Source: Lycium barbarum (lineage: Eukaryota > Streptophyta > Magnoliopsida > Solanales > Solanaceae). From it: DNA of 64,000 bases. Below are positions 1-11,114 of this stretch, piece after piece (position 1 is the first letter of the stretch; each line of letters starts with the position of its first letter). The notes under the pieces were generated by a model. That model saw only the letters and a program-made list of their open reading frames with translations, had not been told where the DNA came from and searched no databases. Location: assembly GCF_019175385.1 (NCBI RefSeq), contig NC_083346.1, forward strand, positions 89,356,543 through 89,420,542. The letters are read 5' to 3'. A program made the position numbers and the translations under genes.

Positions 1-525
1 AGTCGGTTCCACCGTCTATCCAAGTGGGGCCCGCGGATAAGCCATTTGGCAGCTTATCTTGAAATGCCCATTACTTCTTTCTCCGATGTCATATTGACGA
101 ACTGTTTATTGCATTGGAAACTACACTCGACGAAATTCATTTTAGGATCTGGAAACACCTCAAAACTCGTGATATACTAAGAGATATACTTCTCTAAAGT
201 TGACACAAAATTTCTGTCCAAAATTCGGCCAAATGTTTCCAAAATTTTGACAAACTTATTTTCTTCGATTTGCTTGATCCCGGAATCTTTCAAAACATTC
301 CATACATGATATTTATAATTAATTATACTTGATAAGGGTTATGTTCTTTGGTTCCAAGGTTGTCCTTCCCGGTTACGGGTTACGAGATCATAATTCATCA
401 TTTACTTCATTTTTACGTGCTTCCCACGGCTTGTACCTTTCAAAACTTCACGGGATGTCTCCGATACTACATTAATACGGTGAAATACGTGGCGTGCTCA
501 TGCTCTGAAAGTGCGAGGTGTAACA
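1..525 (-). mobile_element. E0 3' LTR, partial (cut by window edge)
   Basis: Matches, with scattered differences, the sequence at about 15560-16069, which is the other LTR of the same element. The right end (positions 513-525) reads on the minus strand as an LTR start, TGTTACACCTCGC, and is directly followed on the minus-strand upstream side by a polypurine tract. The element therefore lies on the minus strand and this is its 3' LTR; its far end is outside the window, so the target duplication cannot be checked. Confidence 0.8.
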
Positions 526-561
526 TCCTTCCCCCCTTAGAAACATTCATCCTTGAATGTT
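526..561 (-). other. E0 polypurine tract plus upstream stem-loop
   Basis: On the minus strand, TAAGGGGGGAAGGA (526-539) immediately precedes the LTR start and is the plus-strand primer site for reverse transcription. Just upstream (542-561) is an imperfect inverted repeat with arms ACATTC and GAATGT and loop AAGGAT. The same structure sits at this position in the other LTR elements of the window. Confidence 0.75.
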
Positions 562-3387
562 GTAGCTTGTGAGCTTACGATGCTATCATTAATTTCTTGA
601 AATGGGTGTCCTCCTTTAGTTCCTGATCTCCATGCTCTTATACTATGGGATCATTAGTCTTCTTTCATATCCTCCCAATTCTTTGTCAAACTCATCCATT
701 AGTTTCATATCCTCATGTCCTCATTTATGTAATCGGTGGTTAACTGATATCTAGCTATCATCTTGTTCTCATTAAGGTGGTCTTGGCTCATGATCGCTAC
801 GACTCTCTATTGATCTTGCAAGTATTCTTAATTGTTGTATCCTTTTTTAATGGCTCTTTATTTTTCTACTAGCAGACAAATTCTCTTGTTCAGATATGAC
901 ACCTTTCCTTGCTTGCTTCTCTAGTGCTAATTTAGATCATCCCTTTTTGTACTAGTTGACCTTATATACATACCATATCATCTCCTTTTAATTCCTTGGT
1001 CGGACTCTTTAATTCCTTATAATATCATCATAGTTCCACCTATGGTTGCGCCCAGATGATTTGCAATAGCATTTCCTTGTTAGTGACTTATTATTGTCAG
1101 TGATTATTTTATGTCAGATTGCCCCTTATACTTATCCCTGGTCACATGCGGCTTTCTTACTCCTTCTGTTTCCCATTGGAGTACTTTACTGCATATCTAA
1201 ATGTACCTAAAATTTCTTCGGCGGGAGTGATTCCAGTCATAGTCCGGAATACAACATATCGCATTGACGAAACTTATTCTCTTTGATTCGCTAAACCTTC
1301 ATCATCTTATCATACCTCCTTTTTCACATTTGTCTCATAATATACTTGCATTTAGTACATTCTCACTTTTCTTTAGCGCATTCTTGATATATTGGTTCAT
1401 CTCGAATTTTGGCTCTTTCAAGCCAGTACATTCCTCTCTTTTGAACTTGGGAATAATTTAGTTCATCTTAGAACCGAATTTGTTATCCCCCCTATTAAAA
1501 GATGTTCTCATATACCAGTAACCTTTGAGTATTAACCGTCTTTGATAGTCATCTGGCCGACTTTAGCGATCCTTCAACTCCCCTATTCCATATAATGCCG
1601 GAGTTCTTTTCATCACATGGTTTAACTTATTTCCTTTTTGCTAGTTGAGTTCTTGTATCAAATCAAAATGCTTATACATATCGGATACAATTCAGATACC
1701 TTCTTTATTGTCTTTTCACTTCTACCTTTCATGGGCTAATGAATTAATGGGGACAACAGAATTCATTAAGCCCCTTATGGAGTGTACGACTATACCACGC
1801 TCCTTTAGCCCTAGTCTTTCTCCACAACTATCTTCTTAACATCCTTGAAATTTTCCTTACTCTAGGTTTGCAATTTCGATTTATGTCTATACTATACCAT
1901 TAAAAATTGATACTCTACACCATCCATTCCCACGACTCGTCCTTCCATTAGCTTAGCTCATTTTGTCCCGTAATTATTCTTAACTACTTGTTCGCATCAC
2001 AGCTATGCATCATAGTCCTTCTAGTGTTTTGTCGGTTCTTGTTCTTATCATGAAATCCTCACAAAGTACTCTTTTTCTTTCTTCTTTCGTAGAGTCTTCA
2101 TCTTCCTTTATGATACTACAACTTGTACACCTACTCTATTCTCTTCTTATATATAAACCGACATCGCATCTAATTTCTCTATCGTCAAATAACCTTCACA
2201 ACACCCGTCTGAAAAAATTTGAGGTGAATCCTTCTTATAAGGATTAGCTAGAAACACACCACATATTCCTAAGGTTGATACAATCTCTACTTCCTTCGTT
2301 GGCCAAGCAACATCATATTTTAAAGTTATATAATCAATCCAGAAGACCATCATAATTGCAATCCAACTTACCTAACCATTTCTTATTCTTGAGTTCAAGG
2401 TCGTCATTAATACAAGAAGTAACTTGGCTATAATGATTCTCAGAATAGTACCAACTATCAAATACTAGGAATCCCCTTGAAGTTGGATGACTGGTGACTT
2501 CTAAATCCCAATGTAAACTCACTTCATATAGGAAAGTTCAGTAAAACGAGTCTGAGAGCCTGTCATCAACCCGTCCCGATCTTATGTATATATATATAAA
2601 CTTCTAGAGTAAAACTTTCCCCTACTCGTTAACTTCCTTTCCCATATCAATATCTCTTCGTTATCTCTTACTCACCAAACCATAAATCGTAATACTATAT
2701 TTGAATTGTTAGTGTCAACTTTCCCTATATCTTCAATATATCTCAATTCTCTGAAATCTCGAATGCAACTCATTCCAGTTCCTTTAATTACTAATCATTT
2801 TTCTCCTCTAGGATTCCTCCCTTAAATTAAATTAAAATCATTCTAAAACTTCTCTTTGAAAGCGTCTCATAATTGTTCATTCAATCATAACTTACCAAAC
2901 ATCCGATGGTCATATTTTCTCTTCATTATTTCTCTATAGCATATACATTCAAAAAATTCAATTTGTAAAAATTTTGACAGAGTTTTCTCTATACTTCTTA
3001 CTGCCTCATTCCTGCACACAGCCCAGAAAACACGTCCAATGCCTCATAGAGCGATCACAATTACCCGTAGCATCTAGCTCAAGTTCTTATATCAAAGTCT
3101 ATCAATATCAGTAAGGCAGGAAACATACCTTTTGGAGTATCAACTTTAATTCTCCTCAATTACCTCATAGCAGAATAATCAACCACTTATCCATAATCCA
3201 AACATTTAGGGTCTGAATCAAGGACATCACATCCTATAATTTAGCTCTACGGTACGATCTAAGATGAGAAGGAAGGGTCAATGGTTCTTAAATGCCATGC
3301 AACCTCTTGATTATAAGTGTGGCGCGTTTAATACCCATAAACAAGACTCTACTGGACACGGCTCGTAGACATACCCTAGGACGAACT
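562..3387 (-). mobile_element. E0 internal region, non-coding
   Basis: About 2.8 kb between the PPT and PBS of E0. I find no gag, protease, reverse transcriptase or integrase motif in any frame on either strand; all open frames are under about 80 codons. The plus strand is strikingly rich in C and T, so the element's sense strand is purine-rich. It is either a strongly decayed and deleted gag-pol or the interior of a non-autonomous (LARD-like) element. The segment next to the PBS (about 3280-3387) still resembles the E1 leader: both contain, on the element sense strand, text like GTCTAGTAGAGTCTTGTTTATG. Confidence 0.6.
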
Positions 3388-3399
3388 GCTCTGATACCA
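3388..3399 (-). other. E0 primer binding site (tRNA-iMet)
   Basis: Minus-strand TGGTATCAGAGC, the canonical plant Ty3/gypsy primer site complementary to the 3' end of initiator tRNA-Met, 4 bases inside the end of the 5' LTR at 3404. Confidence 0.85.
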
Positions 3400-3403
3400 C
3401 TTT

Positions 3404-3449
3404 TGTCACGACCCAACCAGAGGGCCATGACGGGTACCCGAAGCTAACA
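3404..3449 (-). mobile_element. E0 5' LTR, inner 46 bp, split by E1
   Basis: Minus strand ends ...GGGTCGTGACA at 3404, the usual TG...CA end. The LTR is interrupted at 3450 by E1 and resumes at 13591. Rejoining the two parts restores the typical GGGTACCCGTCATGGCCC context seen at the LTR ends of related elements. Confidence 0.85.
3445..3449. repeat. Target-site duplication of E1, left copy (TAACA)
   Basis: TAACA directly before the TG of the E1 5' LTR is repeated at 13591-13595 directly after the CA of the 3' LTR, as expected for the 5-bp staggered cut of a Ty3/gypsy integrase. Confidence 0.92.
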
Positions 3450-3854
3450 TGTTACACCTCGAAAATTTCTCCGTGAACGTACGATGCTTTACTAAGAAGG
3501 GGATGACTACTTATGAGTTTTGAAAATGCGAAAGTTGCAGATTTGCACTTCGGCCCAGTTGGTCGTAAAATAGAATACGACCCGTAAACTGCTATCTTCT
3601 TTCAACATTCCAAAACTTCAACTTTCTGCCAAAAGTTTAAATGGTTAAATACGACTCAGAATACGGACCGTAAATCGAAATACGGCCCGTAAACTATGAC
3701 CGTAAACCACCATGACTCCAGCAAACCTTTCTGGTTTTGTTATGCTTAAATACGGTCGTGAAGGACAGACCGTAATCCAGAATACGGCCCGTAAACTGGG
3801 TTTACGGCCACTGTGCACTTCGACTATTGTTCATAAAAATCAGATTTTAAGTTA

Positions 3855-3864
3855 AGTATAAGGG
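3855..3864 (+). promoter_or_regulatory. Putative TATA element of the E1 LTR promoter
   Basis: AGTATAAGGG follows the palindrome block and precedes a pyrimidine-rich start region; the identical element occurs in the 3' LTR near 11539. The position fits the U3/R junction of long-LTR gypsy elements. Assigned by sequence only. Confidence 0.45.
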
Positions 3865-5065
3865 ACCCCTTTTTCATTCCATTCATTTCATTTTCACTCC
3901 ACACTTCAAGAAACATCTAGAATACTGTCTAATATTCATCCACAGGAGAAACAAAGGAAAATCACGATCAACAACACTAAATCTATGAAATCAAGAGTGT
4001 GAAGCTCATCAAAGTTCATCTACACCAAGAAATTGCAAAGGAAGTGAAGTAGGGTTTTTGGTATAGAAGAGTATTGCTACTCAAGGCTCGTTCCTACCAC
4101 ATCTAAGGTAAGTTTTATGAATTTCTCATGATGATTGAAGTATTTATACGTTGAAACACTTGGATTATAGAAGAGTGTAGTAAATGGGTCATAAAATGTG
4201 GATAGTGCCATAGTTGAATGATAGTTGGATTGAATTATGAATGTTGATGAGTTGGGAGTATAAATATGTTATAAATGACGTGTAGACCATGAAATAGGTG
4301 TGATGTATGAGAAAATGTGATGATGAGCTAAAACCTATAAATGTGGGGAAATTGGAGAAAAATGGTGGAATGTGGTAAATGTAGATAAATGACGATTGTT
4401 GATACGATATTGTGAATGTTTGGTAGTTGAAATGAAACATGGGAAAAGTAATAGAAACAAAGGAAATGCTGCCCAATTTTCCCAAGAAATAGTAGCGCGT
4501 TCTTCTCGTCGATTGACTAACGATGGTATGAATTCTCTCTTGAAGGTAGAGACGTGACATCAAAGGAAACCAAGCAAACGATAGCATAGTTAAACGACAA
4601 AGGTATGTGAGGCTTGTCTTTTCTTTCAAAAGGCATGAATCCTTCTACAAAACGAAGCCTATGAGTCCTTCTACATATTGAATTACATATGAATATGATG
4701 GTGATGATAATGAGCTAGAGTATAGCGATTCAAGAAATTGCGGCATGATGTTCCTATAACGCTAATGATGTTATCTTTGTTAACACTCGTCTTATGTTCA
4801 ATTTCCTTCAAGGAGAGGCACGATACTCATAAACGTCCATAATATAAGCGGGGGTTCACGACCTTACGTCATCCCGACATAGTGTGGTTGCCCTTAAAGC
4901 TTAACGTATGCCCTTAATGCTAATATATGATATGTTTATAAGATGATTAACAATGCTAGTTTGTAATACGATGATGATATGTATAAGATACCAAGAAATG
5001 ATAAGATGATGCTATGTTATGAGATGTGTAATAGTGATGTGTTATGATTGATTTTGTGATGATAA

Positions 5066-5216
5066 GATTCCACCGTGCCTATATGGCCGGGCATGTCACC
5101 GCGAATGCGGGCTGCGTATGATTCCACCACGCCTATATGGCCGGGCATGTCACCGCAAAATGCGGGCTGCTATGTTTACACCGATCCTAGAGGGCCGGGC
5201 ATGATCACCACTAGTG
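5066..5216 (+). repeat. 54-bp GC-rich tandem repeat in E1 LTR
   Basis: Two near-perfect copies starting at 5066 and 5120 (GATTCCACC..CCTATATGGCCGGGCATG..) and a third divergent partial copy to about 5216. The same block is at 12770-12920 in the 3' LTR. The core GGCCGGGCA-type unit also occurs in the E0 LTR (expanded to 7 copies) and once in the E2 LTR (near 29265). Confidence 0.75.
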
Positions 5217-5890
5217 GGCGGCATATGAGGATTACCCGGACGCGGGTAATGATGCAGAGTACGATGTGACGATGTACGTGATGAAGTATGTGATGATGTA
5301 TGTGATGATGAATGTGATGATATATGGGATATGATAAAACATATACTATGATGATGTAAAACATGATATATGTAAAAAGTATGTTGCTTATAATACTCAA
5401 GCAGGTTATATCTTTTCTTATGATTTATGATGCTTCTATGACATTGTTCATTTCATTCCTGCCTCACATACTCAGTACAATGTTCGTACTGACGTCCGTT
5501 TTCTTTGGACGCTGTGTTCATGCCCACAGGTAGACAGGGAGGAGATCTTGCTCCGGACTCTTAGAAGCTGTTAGGTGACTGAAAGCACTCTCTTGTTCCG
5601 GAGGTGCTCATGATGAATCTTTTGTGTACAGTTGTATGTGTAATCCAATAAAGGCTCGTAGATACTCAATGTGGGTTATGTGGTTTCACGACGTGGATAT
5701 TGTGTAAATATATTGATATATGTTATTGTATAAAAGCATTATGTTTTGTAATGAACATCATTTTCTTTTGTAAAATGAGCATGACATCGATAAATGATTG
5801 TTGAATGAGTCTAAGAAGTAATAGTACGAGCGGTGCTCGGTGGTTAGCCCCGGGTACCCGTCGCGGCCCCTAGCTGGGTCGTGACAGAAG

Positions 5891-5902
5891 TGGTATTAGA
5901 GC
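5891..5902 (+). other. E1 primer binding site
   Basis: TGGTATTAGAGC, one mismatch (C to T) from the canonical initiator tRNA-Met site, four bases after the 5' LTR end. Confidence 0.85.
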
Positions 5903-6089
5903 AGTTCGTCCTAGGAAGTGTCTACGAGCCGTGTCTAGTAGAGTCTTGTTTATGGTGTGTTGCGCACCACATCAATAAATAAGAGGCTACGGGGCATTTA
6001 GGAAAATGACCATCTTTCTTCTTATGAGATCGTGCGATAGAGCCGTGTATAAAATTTTATCCTCCCTAATAGTGTGTTGTGATTTTAGA

Positions 6090-7346
6090 ATGCCGCCCAA
6101 GGGAAAAGCTATAGCTGCCCAGAAAGGCAAGACTACGACAAAAGAGGCGGGTAGAAAGAGAGCCTCCGGTGAATATTGGAGAAGGCGAGTCACAAAATGA
6201 GACTCCATCTAGCACTTTCTCTACCCCGCCTAATGTGGACGAGCAAGGAGGAGCTCCAGCTCCAATTCCTCCGTCGGTTGCTTCGGGTCAACAAATGACC
6301 GAGGCCATTCAGTTATTGACACAGTTGGTTGCCGCCCAGGCACAACGGAAAAATGCGGGCCCGAGTGATCGATCAGCCAGTACTAGAGCCCGTGACTTCA
6401 TGACTTTAAACCCTCCGGAGTTCTTTGGGTCAAAGCTGGATGAGGATCTGCAAGGCTTTATCGATGAGATGTTGAGGACTTTAAAGATTATCATGCCTCC
6501 GAGACTGAATCCGTGGAGTTAGCCTCTTATAGACTCCGGGATGTGGCAGTCTTATGGTATAATAATTGGGTATTATCAAGAGGAGAGAATGCGCCTCCAC
6601 CCGTATGGTAGGAATTTGTGGATGCTTTTATTCGTCACTATTTACCACCTGAGATTCGCCAAGCTAGGGCGGATAGATTTCTAAATTTGAAGCAAGGAAG
6701 TATGAGTGTCCGGGAGTATAGTATGCGATTTAATTCTTTGGCCAGGTACGCCCCGGCTATGGTGGTTGACATAGGAGATCGTGTTCACAGATTTGTGAGT
6801 GGTTTGGGACCACATTTATTCAAAGACTGTTTGACGGCTTCATTGCAAGATGGGATGGACATTTCCCATATACAGGCCCATGCCCAGAACTTAGAGGGGC
6901 GACAGCAACCATCGAGGAGTGATCGTGATATGGACAGGAGGAAAAGCAAGAGGTCTAGATCTATGAGAGCGAGCAGCGAGTACAGAGGGGGATCGAGGTA
7001 GAATTATTCTAGGCAGTCAGGCCAGACGGCGACTAGCGCACCTCCCAGATTTCCAGATAGAAGATTTGACCGCTTCTTTCGCTCAGGACAGGGTCAGAGC
7101 TCGAGGGCTTCAGGTTCCCAGTTTGAGGGTGATTATAGTCAAGGGAGACCCCCAGTTCCACGATGTAGTCGGTATCGCAAATTACACTCAGGGCCATGTC
7201 GCCAGGACACAAATGCCTGTTATGTTTGTGGGAAAATTGGGCATATGATGCGAGATTGTCCCTCACGGTATGGTAGAGGTGGGGTTCATCCCACAGGATC
7301 AGCAGCTGGTTCCTCGTTAGCGCGCTCGGTAGGGTAGGCTTCCCAG
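6090..7346 (+). pseudogene. E1 gag (capsid/nucleocapsid), broken
   Basis: The likely start is ATG at 6090 (MPPKGKAIAA). The reading frame changes near 6170-6190 and returns near 6500. From 6501 it stays in one frame (the same as pol) but carries TAG at 6609, 6999 and 7335. The capsid part (retrotrans_gag) shows the LYG-like block VREYSMRFNSLARYAP at about 6711-6760. The nucleocapsid has one CCHC zinc knuckle, CYVCGKIGHMMRDC (7218-7259), with all four ligands. In this lineage gag and pol form one polyprotein; the gag part packages the RNA into cytoplasmic virus-like particles. Frameshifts plus stops mean no full-length Gag can be made. Confidence 0.88.
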
Positions 7347-10300
7347 ATGTCAGCAGGCCGAGGTAGAGGCAGAGGGGCAGCATCTACTTCAGGTGCCACC
7401 CAGCCTCGCGTATATGCTTTAGCCGGACGACAGGATCTCAAATCCTCTCCGGATGTGGTTACATGTATATTGTCCATATTCTCCTGTGATGTGTATGCAT
7501 TGATAGATCCCGGTTCTACATTCTCTTATATTACTCCATATGTTGTTGGTTGTATTGGGGTGAAACCCGAGTCAATTAAACCTTTTGAGGTACTCACTCC
7601 GGTTGGTGATCCCGTGATAGCATGGCAAGTGTACAAAAATTGTGTCATTGTGATATGTGATCGTCAGACCAAAGCTGATTTGCTTGAGCTGAAAATGATA
7701 GATTTCGATGTAATCATGGGTATGGATTGGTTGGCCTCGTGTTATGCAAATGTTGATTGCCGCACAAAAGTGGTTCGATTTCAATTCCCGGGAGAGCCCG
7801 TACTTGAATGGAAGGGTAACACGGCATCCCCAAAAGGTCAGTTTATTTCCTACCTTAAGGCGAGGAAGATGATAGCGAAAGGCTATATTTATCATCTAGT
7901 TCGGGTGCATGACACAGAAGAAAAGTCGCTAACATTTCAATCTGTTCCGGTGGTGAATGAATTTCCGGATGTATTTCCAGATGAACTCCCAGGTCTTCCC
8001 CCAGAAAGAGAAATTGATTTCGCCATTGACGTGTTTCCGGACACCGAGCCCATTTCTATTCATCCTTATCGAATGGCTCCGGCAGAATTGAAAGAGCTAA
8101 AGGCACAGCTGAAAGACTTGCTTGACAAGGGGTTTATTAGACCCAGTTCATCGTCGTGGGGAGCACCAGTCTTGTTCGTGAGAAAGAAGGACGGTTTCCT
8201 ACGAATGTGCATTGATTACAGACAGCTGAACAAGGTGACGATATAGAACAAATATCCTCTTCCGAGGATTGATGACTTGTTTGATCAGCTGTAGGGTGCC
8301 AAGTGATTTTCTAAAATCGACTTGAGGCCGAGTTATCATCAAGTAAGAGTTAGAGAAGCGAATATTCCCAAGACTGCTTTCAGGACAAGATATGGCCATT
8401 ATGAGTTTCGAGTAATGTCATTTGGGTTGACTAATGCTCCGGCCGTGTTTATGAACTTGATAAATAATGTGTTCAGGCCACTCTTGGATTTATTTGTAAT
8501 AGTATTTATTGATGATATTCTGGTATATTCTCGCACTGAATCAGAACATGCAGATCATTTGCGAATTGTGCTTGGCATTCTTCTAGCTCGGGAATTATAT
8601 GCGAAATTTTCAAAGTGTGAGTTCTGGATGAATTCTGTAACATTTCTGGGCCATGTCATTTCAAATGATGGTATTCGAGTCGATAGTCAGAAAATCGAGG
8701 CTGTGAAGACATGGCCAAGGCCTACGACACCTACAGAAGTCCATAGTTTTCTGGGGTTGGCAGGTTATTACAGAAGGTTCGTAGAGGGTTTCTCGTCTAC
8801 TTCAGCCCTATTGACGAAGCTAACCCAAAAGTCAGCAAAATTTCAGTGGAACGATGCTTGTGAGCGTGGTTTCCAAGAGTTGAAAGACCGATTGACCTAA
8901 ACTCCAGTTTTAACACTTCCAGAAGGGCCGGATGGCTATGTTGTGTATTGTGATGCTTCCGGAGTGGGATTAGGATGCGTATTGATGCAACATGGGAGAG
9001 TTATTGCATATGCTTTGAGACAACTGCGGAATCATGAAAAGAATTATCCGACTCATGATCTTGAATTGGCTGCAGTGATTCATGCGTTGAAGATATGGAG
9101 ACATTATTTGTATGGTGTGCATGTCGATATCTATACAGATCACAAGAGTCTCCAACATATTTTCAAGTAGAAGGAGTTGAACCTGCAGCAGAGGCGGTGG
9201 TTAGAATTGTTGAAAGATTATGATATGAACATTTTGTACCACCCCGGAAAAGCGAATGTAGTAGCCGACACGCTTAGCCGCCGATCCATGGGTAGTCTAT
9301 GTGGAGTTCCTTCTGAAAGGAAAGAAATGATTCGTGAGCTCCATCAATTAGCTAATCTTAGAGTACGTGTAGTCGATTCATGTAGTGCGAGGGTCAGCAT
9401 TAACGATCCTGCAGTTTCATCTTTGAATGTAGAAGTGAAGGAGCGACAATATGAAGACTCCCAATTATGCCATTACAGAGACCTATCTCATAAAAAGGAG
9501 AAGTCTCCATTTGAAGTTTTTATTGATGGAATTCTTAGGTACCGAGGCAGACTATGTGTGCCGAATGTGGCAGAATTGCGCCGGCGAATTCTAAAGGAAG
9601 CACATTATTCTCGGTATTCCATTCATCCAGGTGCGACCAAAATGTATCATGATCTCAAATTGATATATTGGTGGGATGGCATGAAGAGGGACATAGCAGA
9701 ATTTGTAGCACAATGTCCGAATTGCCAACAAGTAAAAGCCGAACATCAGAAGCCAGGGGGTTTATTACAAGCGATGGAAATTCCTATATGGAAATAGGAA
9801 GTGATTAATATGGATTTTATTGTGGGATTACCCCGTTCATGACGGAAATATGATTCTATATGGGTGATAATGGACAGAGTCACAAAAGCAGCTCATTTTC
9901 TTCCAGTCAGAACCACGTATTCAGCGGAAGATTATGTTAGGTTGTATTTAAAAAGAATTGCGTGACTTCATGGAATTCCATTATCTGTTATTGCAGACAG
10001 AGGGCCACAGTTTACAGCCAAGTTCTGGAAGTCCTATTAAGAAGGTCTTGGTACTCAAGTCAAGCTTAGCACGGCGTTCCATCCGCACACCGATGGACAA
10101 GCCGAGCGTACTATTCAGACCTTGGAGGATATGCTACGAGCGTGTGTGCTGGATTTTGATGGTAGTTGGGAGGAGCATCTACCCCTTATTGAATTTGCAT
10201 ACAACAATAACTATCATTCCGGTATTCAAATGGCTCCGTATGAAGCTTTGTATGGAAGGAAGTGCAGGTCTCCAATTGGGTGGTTTGAAACAGGAGAAGC

Positions 10301-10886
10301 ACAATTAATAGGCCCTGAATTGATTCAACAAGCAGTCGAAAAAGTCAAGGTGATCCGAGACCGATTGTTAACAGCCCAAAGTCGCCAAAAGCCTTATGCG
10401 GACAACCGCCGACGAGACTTGGAATTCCAGGTTAATGATTGGGTATTTCTGAAAGTATCGCCAATGAAAGGGGTGATGAGATTTAGCAAGAAAGGGAAGT
10501 TAAGTCCAAGGTACGTTGGACCCTACAAAATTATCCGTAAGGTGGGTCGTGTAGCTTATGAATTGGACTTGCCTTCGGAACTTGAATCAGTTTATCCAGT
10601 CTTCCATGTTTCGATGCTCCGCAAGTGTGTTGGAGATCCTACGAAGATTGTTCCAATTGACAATGTTCAAGTAACAGAAAAGCTAACCTACGAAGAAGTG
10701 CCTATGGCCATTCTAGACAGGCAAGTGCGAAGACTTCGAAATAAAGAAGTAGCTTTAGTCAAAGTGCTGTGGCGAAATAACAACAGGGACGAAATGACTT
10801 GGGAAGCGGAAGAAAAGATGAAATTCAAATACCCGTATTTATTCCAACACCCGGGAGAAATTCAAAGTGAAACGCCAACAACATAA
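7347..10886 (+). pseudogene. E1 pol: protease, RT, RNase H, integrase, chromodomain; nonsense-riddled
   Basis: A single frame is preserved over the whole pol, without a frameshift that I can see, but with stops at 8244, 8292, 8304, 8898, 9168, 9795, 9840, 9963 and 10038. Domains in order: aspartic protease ([11 protein letters not shown], catalytic D near 7506); reverse transcriptase starting near 7950, with the FIDDILVYS catalytic box near 8505; RNase H (YCDAS near 8946, [11 protein letters not shown] near 9057, YTDHKSL near 9135); integrase HHCC zinc finger ending CPNC (about 9715), DD(E) core with D at 9813, IADRGPQF near 9991 and E near 10110; C-terminal chromodomain [21 protein letters not shown] (about 10716-10845). 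The family's pol reverse-transcribes and integrates the element; this copy would rely on other copies. Only the last part (10122-10886, 254 codons) is open. Confidence 0.92.
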
Positions 10887-11077
10887 GGTATGCATGCATT
10901 AAATGAAGTGTAATAATTAAAGTATCTGGACACCCCTACTCCCATCATTTCTCAGAATTTTATTGTGTTATGGCCCTGTGAGGCAGTGATGTGATATTAT
11001 GGGTTGTTGTGACAGGATAGTAGTGCCATATTATAAAGGAAACTCTGGCAAAAAATTTCTAGAATCCTCACTGACTT
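10887..11077 (+). mobile_element. E1 3' untranslated spacer
   Basis: About 190 bp between the pol stop and the pre-PPT stem-loop, no coding signal. The equivalent spacer in E2 (about 34080-34700) is longer and shares only short blocks such as GCCCTGTG and the stem-loop. Confidence 0.6.
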
Positions 11078-11114
11078 AACATTCGAGGATGAATGTTCCA
11101 AAAGGGGGGAAGGA
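11078..11114 (+). other. E1 pre-PPT stem-loop and polypurine tract
   Basis: AACATTCGAGGATGAATGTT (11078-11097; arms ACATTC and GAATGT) is followed by the PPT AAAGGGGGGAAGGA ending at 11114, directly before the 3' LTR. Confidence 0.85.

Larger units (their letters stand above)
3450..5886 (+). mobile_element. E1 5' LTR
   Basis: Starts TGTTACACCTCG and ends GGGTCGTGACA. It contains, in order, a palindrome-rich block built on TACGGNCCGTA (about 3565-3810), a TATA-like element, an AT-rich mid section, a GC-rich tandem repeat (5066-5216) and the 3' end. It lacks an 18-bp piece (of the type GTGGTTTACGGACCGTAA) and a 19-bp piece present in the 3' LTR at about 11255 and 12330. Confidence 0.93.

Noticed and set aside
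4189..4629. 146-codon minus-strand open frame in the E1 5' LTR (with a counterpart at 11874-12161)
   Set aside because: Lies in non-coding LTR sequence, antisense to the element, with composition-driven F/S/I-rich translation. The copy in the 3' LTR is shorter because of one substitution, so there is no selection on it.
5075..5269. Open frame with repeated PIWPGMSP peptide in E1 LTR
   Set aside because: The peptide repeat is a consequence of the 54-bp DNA tandem repeat; it has no start context or family, and the 3' LTR version varies.
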